A stretch of DNA of 64,000 bases from Cristatella mucedo (taxonomy: Eukaryota; Bryozoa; Phylactolaemata; Cristatellidae): positions 917,001-981,000 of the forward strand of contig WPIO01000086.1 in assembly GCA_009760855.2 (NCBI GenBank), in the 5' to 3' direction. This document shows positions 1 through 9,721 of the stretch, one piece after another; position 1 is the first letter of the stretch; every line of letters starts with the position of its first letter. The notes under the pieces are model-generated. The model was not told where the DNA came from and searched no databases. It was given only the letters and a program-made list of their open reading frames with translations. The position numbers were made by a program, and so were the translations under genes.

Positions 1-19
1 TAAAATATATTGTCACCAT

Positions 20-782
20 TTATTTTTTTATATTCATAGAAATAGAAACTACAGCAAGTTTGTAATTTACTCTAGTTCTATTATCATCTTTTAATAAAAA
101 TGATCTATTGACATAGCCTCTACTGTAAACTTTATATTTAATGTTATCATCAATAAAAAGAACATTACCTACACCTACATTTTCAATGTCTTTTATTTTT
201 ATTTCTATTCTTGAGTATACTGGTTTTTGTATGTTTACATCTGATAGTTTTGCTAAAACTTGTTGACCATTAGTAGAAGAAGAGAATGCTTGTGTTGGTG
301 TACCGATATTACTTACACTGTTTGCAGTTAAATCACCCCAGTATCCAATAAAACCAACATTATTAATAAATGTTCTAAAAAATGGTAAGCTTCCACACTT
401 CAAATAGAAATGATGTATGTACTTATTAGCTATTAAATTAGTTGGAGTATAATTAGCAAAAGTGTGTTCTCTACTATTCATTATTAATCTTTTAACACTT
501 ACATTTCCATTTACTGTTTCATCTTGTTTATATATACTAGTTTTTGTATCAGTATATTGTTTTGTAGAAATATCTCTTCCATTAACAGGATCTGATATTC
601 TTACATATTTTTTGAGTTTGCAGATAAATTACCAGTTATATGTTGATCAGAATCCTTTCTTAAATAATTGTTATCAGCAAATGATTTATTAACTGATTCT
701 AGTGTATCAACAGTTTGTCCATTAATTATTCTATTTGAATCAAAGTTCAATGTTCCATCCATTTGTCTTTTCTAGAAAGCAT
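20..782 (-). pseudogene. Fibre-like protein B, copy 1 (frameshifted)
   Basis: Third gene of the fibre cassette. The expected start (ATG at 780-782) directly follows the stop of the upstream fibre gene at 785. Compared with copy 2 (start at 6464), a 4-base deletion just after the start and a one-base loss near 610 break the frame; the last part (20-481) is open. The N-terminal half carries phage-fibre-like spacer motifs of the NP-x-D/K-x-Y type, and the C-terminal half is a presumed tip domain (HHFYLKCGSLP, FLLKDDNRTRVNYK). Probably a trimeric capsid spike or fibre involved in attachment; this role is inferred from repeat style and location with virion genes. Confidence 0.6.
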
Positions 783-784
783 TT

Positions 785-1683
785 TTAGGATAGTGCTATA
801 TAAGAGGTTAAAGATACACTTCGTTCACTAATATAGTCTTTTGAACATATAATTGGCATATCATTTATCAATCTTTTTTGTTCATTAAGAGTAAAACTTC
901 CAAATAATTGATATGAATAATTAGGATTTACTTCTGCTGTTGGAAGTGGAGCAAGTATTTTTGTTTTCATATCAGGTGTTTGATATGTTGTTGTAGTTAC
1001 AAATATTCCTCTATAAAATATACTATTAGATAAATTATCATTAACTCTTATACCTCCATCATATTCTATTGCTCTTATTTGGACCTTTAATTTTGAATCA
1101 ATAGCAACTAAAAATTGTATTCTTCCAACATTTCCGTCAGATATTCTATTTAGATAACCAAGGTTTACACCATCAGTGGGGTTAACAGGATCATTTACAA
1201 TTCTAATAAAATTATTTTGCATATCTAGATTACCATTAACAATTCCACCATGTAAATTAAGAAAGTTGTCATCGATATACTTTTTATTTGGTACTGTACA
1301 ATCTAAGTCTAGATTTCCACCATCATATGGAACTTTAGTTCTAATAGCATCATTTACAACTAGATTTCCTCTAATTGTTCCACCAGTAAGTGGAAGTTTA
1401 GCGTCAGCATAATCCTTTGTTGCAGCATCACTAGGATTTATAGGATTAGCAAGATCTGCTATTTTAAAATTATTCATATCAATATCTCCATCATTTTTAG
1501 TACATCTAGAAATCTTAGTAACAAAATTCGTATCTATATCCTTTCTTTTTACTGCATCACCAGCATCAACAGGATCACCCAAATTCTTTATAAGATTTCC
1601 ATTCATGCTTAGATTTTCACATATCACCAGTCTTTCTAATAAAATTCTTTGATATTTTCCTCTACTTCTTTTTTATAACATTT
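785..1683 (-). pseudogene. Fibre-like protein A, copy 1
   Basis: A 274-codon frame from ATG at 1606 to the stop at 785. It has at least four copies of a short stalk motif (GDPVDAGDAVKRKDI, ANPINPSDAATKDYAD, NDPVNPTDGVNLGYLN), a pattern known from phage tail-fibre stalks, followed by a non-repetitive tip of roughly 110 residues. The region 1607-1683 corresponds to the N-terminus of the Polinton B homologue at 36867 but contains an in-frame TAG and a frameshift. Copy 2 (6503-7365) has exactly the same lesions. Either translation begins at 1606, or both copies derive from one already damaged gene. Neighbours are fibre C upstream and fibre B downstream with almost no spacing. Confidence 0.65.
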
Positions 1684-2035
1684 CTATACAATACTAACAA
1701 TAAAATCTATGAAAGTAATTCCACTAGCAACTGTAAACTTATCGATAGCATATCTACATGTTCCATCAATGTTAATTATTAAAACTACTGTACCACTTAC
1801 TCCATAAGTATTATCACTAGTTAATTCTAAATAAGAATTAGTTTTATTAGTTGCATACATAACGTTAGACACCACACTAAAATTAGGTAACACTCCTGGA
1901 AAGAATGTTTTAAGATTAGTGCAATAACTTTTCCAGTAGCTGCAACAACAGGTATATCACCGGGTGTGAGTTGTTGAGGTTGAAATGCACTACCTGTACT
2001 TCCATTAGCAGTAATACTTAAACCTAACATACCAC
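1684..2035 (-). pseudogene. Fibre-like protein C, copy 1 (C-terminal part only)
   Basis: This covers the tip region of the first cassette gene; homologous and open in copy 2 (7366-7755) and in Polinton B (36003-36864). Recognisable blocks are LGLSITANGSTG, TPGDIPVVAATGK and SDNTYGVSGTVVL. A frameshift near 1915 splits it. At 2035/2036 the sequence changes abruptly to plus-strand PolB, so the N-terminal stalk is missing: a rearrangement junction, not a natural gene end. Confidence 0.6.
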
Positions 2036-3247
2036 TGAAGATGGAGAAACAAAAATATTTGTCTTATGTGATTTAGAGTATCCAAAGGAATTACATGATT
2101 TACATAATGATTATCCACTTTGTCCTGAAAGTAGAGTTGTTGATAATTTTGAGTTTTCAAGATACCAAAAAAGTTTTCATCAGGTCCAAGAACTGTAACA
2201 AAGTTGATTTGTGATTTTAATAAGAAAACTAATTATCTAACCCATTACAGATACTTTCAATTTGTTGTTAGTAAAGGTTTGACTCCAACTAAAATACATA
2301 AAGTATGTAAATTGAATCAAGAACCTTGGGCAAAACCATTCATAATATATGTGCAAATAAAAAGATTGAATTTGAACGTAAAGGTGATAGCTTCAAAAGA
2401 AATCTATATACAAGTTTTATGTGTCAAATCTTTGGAAAGACATGTGAGAACGTAGAAAACAGAACGTGTGTTAGATTAGTAAATACAGGAACAGGTAAGA
2501 ATGATTCATTATATAATAAATTAATGAGAGATCCTAGACTTAAAGAAACTAGATGCTTTGATAAATCACTAGTTGGTTTCGAACACTCAAGGAAGACTAC
2601 ACTTCTAAACAAACCAATGTTTATAGGTCTTGCAATTCTTGATTTATCAAAATTACACATGCAAAGGTTTTACTATGACACATTGAAGGCTAAAGTTTAA
2701 TGATATATTAAGTTTAGTATACACTGATCGTTAGTTGTTGATATTAAAAGTGAAAACTTTGAGAATGAGATGTTGATATTAAAGACTGATTTCATAAAGA
2801 CGAGTTTGGTAAATTCAAAAATGAAATGGATGGAGCAAAGATTGATGAATTCATTGCTTTAAGACCAAAACTATATTCTGCTGCTTCTACTAAGCCAATT
2901 ATGAAAGCAAAGGTGTTCCAAAAGAAGTAATTAAGAATTCAAAGATAACACATAATGAATAAATTCAATGTCTAACTAGAGCAAATATAATGTATGCTGA
3001 TAATCTTGATACTAAAGAATTTGATGAGACACTTGATAGAGATTTCTATCGTATGACACAAAGTAAACATAATATTATTACAAAGAAACTTAAGAAAAGA
3101 GCACTATCAGCATTCGAATCAAAACGTTACTGGTTAGATTGTGGTTGTTGTAGTTATGCATACGGTCATTACAAGATAGCAGAAGCATTAAACAATGGTA
3201 CTAATCCAGGCCACTGTAAAACTTGTAATTGTAGTATAGATGATTAA
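2036..3247 (+). pseudogene. Protein-primed family B DNA polymerase, C-terminal part (broken)
   Basis: Replicative polymerase of Polintons, which copies the linear element from a protein primer. Visible blocks in order are DLEYPKELHDLHNDYPL, LTHYRYFQFVVSKGLTPTKIH, a palm segment with FGKT at about 2430 (shifted frame), then a damaged motif C: the usual YTDTDS is reduced to YTD plus a small deletion and stop near 2727-2735. The C-terminal end ALSAFESKRYWLDCG / AYGHYKI at 3110-3175 is intact. Several frameshifts and stops follow 2700. The N-terminal exonuclease half is absent because of the junction at 2036. The intact-order homologue is on the minus strand at 40980-45141. Confidence 0.85.
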
Positions 3248-3392
3248 GAGAAAGATTGAAAATACTAAACCATTACCAGTAAAGAGAGTTAGATTTTCAG
3301 ATAAATCAAAAGAGAAAGACGATAAAAAACTAGTTGATATACAAGAAGAAGTAGAGTTATACGAGTCAATAGAGAAGTTAAATATATATTAG
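3240..3392 (+). CDS. Small basic protein downstream of PolB
   Basis: Fifty-codon frame whose ATG (3240-3242) overlaps the PolB stop (3245-3247). Lysine/arginine-rich N-terminal half (RKIENTKPLPVKRVRFSDKS) and acidic C-terminus. A similar protein of about 34 residues follows PolB in Polinton B at 40871-40975, so position and sequence style are conserved. Function unknown; the overlap suggests translation from the PolB message. Short, so moderate confidence. Confidence 0.5.
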   Translation: MIKRKIENTKPLPVKRVRFSDKSKEKDDKKLVDIQEEVELYESIEKLNIY

Positions 3393-3416
3393 CAAAATTA
3401 TTTTTACTATTATAGG

Positions 3417-3698
3417 ATGGATCCCAAAGAAATCGATATTACCAGTTCTGATAGTGAGTCAGAGTATTCAGAGGATTCAATAGATGACCCTGATTATCAA
3501 ATGGAAACAGAATCTGGATCTGAGTCTTACGAGTCTGAAGCTTCATCTTACATTGAATCAGAATCAAAATCAGAAGAGGGTGAAGATTTAGAAGAACTTC
3601 TATTTGGTAAACAATATGAAGAATTTACAGAAGAGGAAGTTAAAGTATACGAAAAGTATCTTGAATCATTGTCCAGCTCAGAAGGTGAAGAGATTTAA
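3417..3698 (+). CDS. Acidic Ser/Glu-rich protein
   Basis: Intact 93-residue frame starting at ATG 3417, 24 bases after the preceding stop. The protein is very acidic and serine-rich (SSDSESEYSEDSIDDPDY, then SESESKSEEGEDLEELLFG), so probably disordered and phosphorylatable. No known domain is recognised. A homologue in the same place (minus strand, 40541-40799, start MDPEISK, shared LLFG motif) shows it is a real family gene. A DNA-mimic or histone/DNA-binding-partner role is possible but speculative. Confidence 0.65.
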   Translation: MDPKEIDITSSDSESEYSEDSIDDPDYQMETESGSESYESEASSYIESESKSEEGEDLEELLFGKQYEEFTEEEVKVYEKYLESLSSSEGEEI

Positions 3699-3734
3699 TT
3701 TCAATTGAATAAAATTTTATTTCATATATAGAAA

Positions 3735-4009
3735 ACGGATGTCTCAAGAATTTTAAGTTGTGAACAATCTAGAGAAATGGCAGTAAAAATCTGTCTTCAA
3801 AAACTTAAAGGTCAAGATCAACGCATAGTTAAACATTGACTAGACAACGCATTCCAGATATTGATAGTTCTTATATTAGTATTCTTATAGATATATGGGA
3901 TACATGTGACAAACTAATGGAGAGTCGTAGTAAGATAAATGAGATGCTTGAGGAAGCAAATAAAAAATCTAAAACACCAAAAACAAAACCAGGAGTAGTA
4001 ATTAATTAA
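3735..4009 (+). pseudogene. Small conserved Polinton protein (start codon lost)
   Basis: Homologous to 40218-40494 on the minus strand of Polinton B. The start codon equivalent is ACG at 3735-3737 instead of ATG, and an in-frame TGA occurs near 3838. Shared blocks are ILSCEQSREMA, CLQKL, QRIVKH, IPDIDSSYISI and a C-terminal MLEEANKKSKTPKTKPG. Family unknown; the length of about 90 residues and the cluster of similar small genes suggest paralogues with 4038-4274. Confidence 0.55.
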
Positions 4010-4023
4010 ACAAATTTTAAAAT

Positions 4024-4037
4024 TATATATATAGAAA
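4024..4037 (+). promoter_or_regulatory. TATATATAGAAA leader motif before ATG
   Basis: TATATATATAGAAA immediately precedes ATG 4038. The same TATATAG-[AG]AA motif within 1-12 bases of the start recurs before 3735, 4308 (TTATATAGGAA), 4823 (ATATATAGAAG), 13360, 15281, and on the minus strand before 39344, 40205 and 40494. This looks like a common promoter or very short-leader initiator used by these elements. Function inferred from recurrence only. Confidence 0.5.
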
Positions 4038-4274
4038 ATGGATCTAAGAATAGCAAGAATTTTATGTCATGATGATGTTAAAACCTATGCTTATCATGTT
4101 TGCAGAATTATTTTTAAGATTGATAAAAGGGATAAAAGGTTGTATTGTTATATCGCTAAACTACCTGATTTAATTATTGGAGACCTACCTAGAATGTGTG
4201 ATCTTTATAATGAAATAGATGCAAGTGAAAGCGATATATCTTCTATTTATAATGGTATTTACAGTAAGTTTTAA
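4038..4274 (+). CDS. Small conserved Polinton protein, 78 residues
   Basis: Intact frame from ATG 4038, preceded by the TATATATAGAAA motif. Begins MDLRIARILCHDDVK and contains IAKLPDLIIGDLPRMCDLYNEID. It resembles the protein at 40017-40205 (MEVSMILSCKKARK, IPDLDGLIILSLIDFCNACDK) and more weakly that at 3735-4009, so these look like tandem paralogues sharing an N-terminal ARILC/SILSC block and a P-D-L-D core. Helical by composition. No function can be assigned. Confidence 0.6.
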   Translation: MDLRIARILCHDDVKTYAYHVCRIIFKIDKRDKRLYCYIAKLPDLIIGDLPRMCDLYNEIDASESDISSIYNGIYSKF

Positions 4275-4307
4275 TTTATATTTTATTTTTTTCTTATTAT
4301 ATAGGAA

Positions 4308-4786
4308 ATGGAAGCCGTTACTGACCCAATGCTAGCAACTTTTGCAATGGCACTTAAATCTTACGTTGATTATCTTGCTAGGTCAAGAATGACAGCATAT
4401 GATGAACAACAACTCAGTTCTGATATTTCAGTTATGACTGATACATCTGTTAAGAAATTCTATCTTGATGAAGCAGACGTTGAAGCACAAAAATTATTAG
4501 TGCAGGTCAATCTGAAGTTCGATCAGGTCTTGAGGAAAGAGTTAGATCTCAAGTTGATGCTCTACTCCATGATCCTAGTGAGATTGCTGATTATACGACT
4601 TGGATTGCAACACAACTTCCATCAATATCTACAGTCATATCTGGAGTATCTGGTATTAAACCTGACATCACTGGAATTGTTAAACATGAATAATACACAG
4701 TTCTACCAAGTATTAGCGATGGTAAGAGTGCAAAACAAAAAACAGCTGAAGCTGCACTAGCACAACGCGATCCAAACACTGTTTAA
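4308..4786 (+). pseudogene. Conserved Polinton protein with TDTSVKKFYLDE motif (frameshifted)
   Basis: Open from ATG 4308 to about 4500, then shifted; the homologous frame resumes to a stop at 4784-4786. The motif MTDTSVKKFYLDEADVEAQK also occurs in Polinton B at 39386-39898. The C-terminal half of the homologue is alanine/threonine-rich. No domain recognised; conserved position between small ORFs and fibre cassette in both elements suggests a virion or assembly protein, which is a guess. Confidence 0.55.
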
Positions 4787-4822
4787 TTTAATTAAATAAA
4801 ATATAAAAACAATATATAGAAG

Positions 4823-5206
4823 ATGAACATCGAGACAAGAAGTAAAGACTGTCTTGAAAAATCACAAGGACAACAACATTCAAACTTTAAAATCTGTTCT
4901 TATCCAATGGGTAGAATTGAAGACATCAGATCAACTTTGTTAGATGCTGTAAAACTAGTATTAGAATATAAAACACTTTGAATTAATCAATCTAATCCAA
5001 AAATAGCAAATATATTTTTTAAAGTTAGAGATGGTTCAATCTTTGAAGAGTTCCTTAAAGACTTAAAAATAGAAAAAATAAATAGTATGAGATCTGAAGC
5101 TTACTCTAAAAAAATAGAATTAACTAAACAAATGAAATAAGAAGTTAGGTTTGATTTTCCAGAGGAATTGAGATTGAACAGACGATGGATTGAAAGATTT
5201 AAATAG
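4823..5206 (+). pseudogene. Conserved Polinton protein (two in-frame stops)
   Basis: Starts at ATG 4823 after an ATATATAGAAG motif. The frame is interrupted by TGA at 4979-4981 and TAA at 5138-5140, with coding similarity continuing to TAG at 5204-5206. The homologue is on the minus strand at 38972-39344. Shared blocks include DCLEKSQGQQHS, CSYPMGRIEDIRSTL, KVRDGSIFEEF and EKINSMRSEAYSK. Its 3' end overlaps the convergent gene at 5199. Function unknown. Confidence 0.5.
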
Positions 5207-5492
5207 GTTTTTTCAGGTGGTAGATCACTATCATTTCCAGCAGGTTCTTCACCTTCAAGTAGTTCATTACGTATAGATTGGATAACTGGATAAGGATTAA
5301 AAGGAGCACTAATAAAATTTTAACTTCTTCTTCAGAAGTTACTGTTTCACCTGCAACCCATGATTCAAGTTCAAAACGATTTTCATATTTAGCAAGATCA
5401 AAAGAAAAGAATTCAGAGAAAATTACTCCATTTACTAATAAAATTTCAATATAATCCAAATCAGTTGGAGTTGAAATTGTACAAAAATTCAA
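5199..5492 (-). pseudogene. Hypothetical protein downstream of fibre cassette, copy in Polinton A
   Basis: Reads ISTPTDLDYIEI near its N-terminus; the counterpart in Polinton B (38722-38973) reads ITPSDLDSIEIS at the same place after the fibre cassette. No ATG start is visible at 5492 (the codon there is TTG) and the C-terminal part is probably frameshifted near 5310. It ends head-on against the gene at 4823-5206. No domain recognised. Confidence 0.4.
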
Positions 5493-5679
5493 AATAGGAT
5501 AAACAAGATTAAATACAATTGTTTTTTATGAAGGAGTATCAAAAGGAACATTAAAACTAGATATACTTTTACTTAATAGTAACATATCATTATTCTCAAA
5601 ACCATAATGTTTAATATCAATTAAACTAGGTAGATGTAGATTTTGAGAATACAGTTTGTAGTTATATTTTAAAAATATA

Positions 5680-6464
5680 ATATCACCATTTATTTTATTT
5701 ATACTAATAATGATACCAACTAGAGCTAAATTTATAATTTACTCTGGTTCTATTATCATCTTTTAATAAAAATTATTTGGTAACATAACCTTTTTTGTAA
5801 ACTGTATATTTAATATTATCACTAATAGAATTACTTCTTCCTACAACTGCACCATTAATATCTTTTATTTTTATTTCTATTCTTGAGTAAACTGGTTTTT
5901 TATGTTAATATCTGATAGCTTTGCTAAAACTTGTTGACCATTAGTAGAAGAATAAGATTGTGTTGTTGTTCCAATATTACTTATACTGTTTGCAGTTAAA
6001 TTACACCAGTATCCAATAAAACCAACATTATTAATAACTGTTCGAACAAATGGTAATCTTCCACACTTCAAATAGAAATGATGCATGTACTTATTAGCAA
6101 TTACATCAGTTGGAGAATAATTATTAAAAGTTGGTTCTCTTCTATATATTATTAGTCTATCAACACTTTCATTTCCATTTACTGTCTCATCTTGTTTATA
6201 TATACTAGTTTTTGTATCAACATATTGTTTTGTAGCAATATATCTTACATTGACAGGATCTGATATTCTTACATATTTTTTTAAGTTTGCAGATAAATTA
6301 CCAGTTACACGTTGATCTGAAACTGAATCTTTTCTTAGATAATTACTATCAGCAAATGATTTATTAACTGTTTCTAATTAATCAATGGTTTCTCCAACAT
6401 TTATTATTCTGTTTGAATTAAAGTTCAATGTTCCATCCGTTTGTAAGTCTTTTCTAGAAAGCAT
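5680..6464 (-). pseudogene. Fibre-like protein B, copy 2 (frameshifted)
   Basis: ATG at 6462-6464 (MLSRKDLQTDGTLNF) follows fibre A copy 2. The stalk region and tip (HHFYLKCGRLPFVRT, GYWCNLTANSISN) match copy 1 at 20-782 and the Polinton B copy at 37719-38541. Several frameshifts are present around 5890 and 6380. As a family member it has the same inferred attachment role as the other cassette genes. Confidence 0.55.
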
Positions 6465-6502
6465 TTTTAGGATAGTGCTATATAAGAAGTTAAAAAGACA
6501 CT

Positions 6503-7365
6503 TCATTCACTAAGATAGTCTTTTGAACATATAATTGGCATATCATTTATCAGTCTTTTTTGTTCATTAAGAATAAAACTTCCAAATATTTGAAATTTAT
6601 AATTAGGATTTATTTCTGCTGTTGGAAGTGGAGCAAGCATTTTCGTTTTTGAATCAGCTGTTTGATATGTTGTTGAAATCACAAATAATCCTATAGAAAA
6701 TACAGTATTAGATATATTATCAGGAATTTTTATCAATCCATCATATTCAATTTCTCTTATTTGGACCTTTAATTTTGAATCAATAGCAATTAAAAATTTT
6801 GTTCTTCCAACATTTCCGTCAGATATCCTATTTAGATAACCAAGGTTTACACCATCAGTTGGATTAACAGGATCATTTACAATTCTAATAAAATTATTTT
6901 GCATGTCTAAATTACCATTACCTACTCCACCATGTAAATTAAGAAAGTTATCATAGATATACTTCTTATTAGGAACAGTATAATCCAAGTCTGGATTTCC
7001 ACCATCATATGAAACATTAGTTCTAATACCACCATTTACAACTAGATTTCCTCTAATTGTTCCACCTGTAAGTGGAAGTTTAGTGTCATTATAATCTTTC
7101 GTTGCAGCATCACTAGGATTTGTAGGATTAGCAAGATCTACTATTCTAAAATTATTCATATCAATATCTCCATCATTTTTAGTACATCTAGAAATCTTAG
7201 TAACAAAATTCGTATCTATATCCTTTCTTTTTACTGCATCACCAGCATCAACAGGATCACCCAAATTCTTTATAAGATTTCCATTCATGCTTAGATTTTC
7301 ACATATCACCAGTCTTTCTAATAAAATTCTTTGATATTTTCCTCTACTTCTTTTTTATAACATTT
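6503..7365 (-). pseudogene. Fibre-like protein A, copy 2
   Basis: Open from ATG 7288 to a stop at 6503, slightly earlier than in copy 1 because of a C-terminal frameshift. The stalk half (7288 to about 6850) is almost identical to copy 1, including the damaged N-terminal region 7289-7365, whereas the tip half (about 6830-6503) differs at many residues. This contrast is what one expects of a tip under diversification, or of partial gene conversion of the stalk. Confidence 0.65.
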
Positions 7366-8220
7366 CTATACAATACTAACAATAAAATCTATGAAAGTAA
7401 TTCCACTAGCAACTGTAAACTTATCGATAGCATATCTAGACGTTCTATCAATGTTAATTTTTAAAACTACTGTACCACTTACTCCATAAGTATTATCACT
7501 AGTTAACTCTACATAAGAATTAGTTTTATTAGTTGCATTCATGATATTAGATATAATGCTAAAGTTAGGTAATACTCCTTGAAAGAATGTCTTAAGATTA
7601 ATTGCATATGCCACAACTTTTCCAGTAGCTGCAACAACAGGTATATCACCAGGTGTAATTTGTTGAGACTGAAGTTTATTTCCTGTACTTCCATTAGCAG
7701 TAATATTAAGACCTAACATATCAAGATAAAATATACTTGGATAAGTGCCATTCAAACCTAAGTAAGTAAATGTTAATTGTTTATTAGTATATATATTGCT
7801 TTGTTGCTACATCAGAAACTTTTACATTAATAAGATTCTTATTTCCCATATCAATACTCGACATTGCTTTATCTTGAAACACTGCTGTCATACTTTTAAG
7901 TAGTCCTTAGTTTATTACTTTATAAGGTCTGAAATCTGAGTAAACATTTCCATCTGCTGAATTACCAGATATACCATAAACATTATTACAATTCAATTGT
8001 GACATCATCTTTGCATTTCTTTTTAGGTAACAAATCAGTTCGAGCTGATACTTTTGCTATTTCTCCTGAAGGATTACTAATAACATTGTTACCAGCACTT
8101 GAAGTAAGAGCATAATCCAATCGTATTGCATCACCACTGTTAACAGGAAATCCTAAATTAGTTATTCTATTATTATTTGCATCAAGATTATTATAAATAT
8201 TACCATTAACTTCTTTAACT
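7366..8220 (-). pseudogene. Fibre-like protein C, copy 2
   Basis: The tip region 7366-7755 is open and contains LGLNITANGSTGN, TPGDIPVVAATGK and SDNTYGVSGTVVL. The N-terminal stalk (7756-8220) can be followed by homology to Polinton B 36003-36500 (TNLGFPVNSGDAIRLDYA, MMSQLNCNNVYGISGN) but contains frameshifts and a stop. Its stop at 7366 lies next to the fibre A N-terminus, giving a tight three-gene cassette C-A-B. Confidence 0.6.
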
Positions 8221-8236
8221 TTTTCCGTTATAAGTA

Positions 8237-9338
8237 ATGAAAAAAGTAAAGAAAGGCAAAGGTGTTGAAGAAGATTTAAAAAGTGGAATTAAAACAACAA
8301 AATAAGTTTTAGGAGGTGTAGAAACTGCAACAAATGTAGGTGAAAAAGTTGTTACAAAAGTATTACCAAAACTTGCAGAAAGATTATCATTAGCTGCGTC
8401 TGAAAAAATTGCAACAACTGTTCCTAAAGAATTACAATCTCTTAAAGTAATTGGAGCTGGAAGAAAAGTTTTAGGAGGGTTTCTATCAGGTTTTACAGGA
8501 TTTGTTGACCTAAGTCTTTTTATAAAAGAAAAATTAGATGATATTACTAGTGGGTAATACGGACAAGTGTTTTGGAAGACAATGTCAGAAAAAAGAAGGA
8601 TTGCAAAAGATAATTGAATCTTTAGAAATTGATCTTGCAATTAACGATGTATTACTTGTTGCAGAAAAATATAATTATCCTTGGCAATGGAACCCAAAAG
8701 AATTTTTAAGTGAAGTGTTTGGTCAAGAAGTGAATTGGGATGCAAGTCAATTAGATCCTAAATCCTGGTCAAAGAAATTCTTAGAAGTTAGGTCAGGATG
8801 ATTTTTGCCTGCAATCCCTGCTATTATTGCTGCAATTGCCTCAGCTGTTGGTACAGCAGGAACAGTTATTTCAATTGGTGTAGCTGTTGCAGGTCTAATA
8901 AAGAAATTAATAGATAATACTATGTTCACTGGTAAGGCTCCAAAAATGGAAACACACGAGCAAAGAATGAATGCACGAACATAGCAAAGTGAAAGACTAA
9001 CGAATGCAATTGAAGATTTGGAGAATGTGGTAAAACTAATTGAACGTGGAGTTGACATTGATGTATCAGGAAAAGTGCAGAATAGTGAGGTAAAAAATTG
9101 ATTGGATTATACAGACCATTGAAGAAAACTAGTAGAAAACGGAGGTGTGGACTTTGCGCCTGAATTGAAAAGAGATATAAAAAAAGTTGACGGAACCACA
9201 CTAGGAGGAAAAAAGCATTGTGGCTATAAGACGGAGAGTGCTATGTCGCTTTCTATACCTTATAGCAAGGGTCCACACAAGAAGAAATTGATCGTGAGAT
9301 TAAAAAATTGTTAGTAGAATTAAAGCAAAGGCGCAGTA
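8237..9338 (+). pseudogene. Glycine/alanine-rich membrane-active-looking virion protein (broken)
   Basis: Starts at ATG 8237 (MKKVKKGKGVEED), diverging from the fibre cassette. Contains an amphipathic Ala/Lys region, a hydrophobic GGFLSGFTGFVDLSLFIKE segment, the block YGQVFWKTMSEKR, a WDASQLDP block near 8735 and a second long hydrophobic segment near 8805-8905 (IPAIIAAIASAVGTAGTVI). Stops at 8276, near 8556 and 8799 plus frameshifts disable it. The homologue is on the minus strand at 34929-35984. The layout of a basic N-terminus plus hydrophobic segments next to capsid genes would suit a membrane-lytic minor virion protein; inference only. Confidence 0.55.
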
Positions 9339-9721
9339 ATTAGAAATCGGTGTATCGAACAATTTTATTATTTTCATCTAATGTAGAATTAAAGTTTAAT
9401 CGTGCAAATTCTATATGATGCTTTATTGCAGCTAAATCATAAGTGGCCGCTGCATCATCCTCATTATCAAAATATCCCAAGTGCTTATTTTTTCCATTTA
9501 TTCTAATAGATGCTCTTCATTTATTTAATTTCTCATACCAATTCACACCAATAAAAATAGATGTCAATCCTTCTCTGTTTTCTTTATTTCTCATATTTTC
9601 TGAATGTGTAGCAAGTCTTAAATTAGTAACTATCTAGCTTATCTAAATTAATGTGATCTATTTGAAAGATAGGCATTTCTTTGTAAACAATTAACCATGC
9701 GAGTCGATGTAATTGATATTT

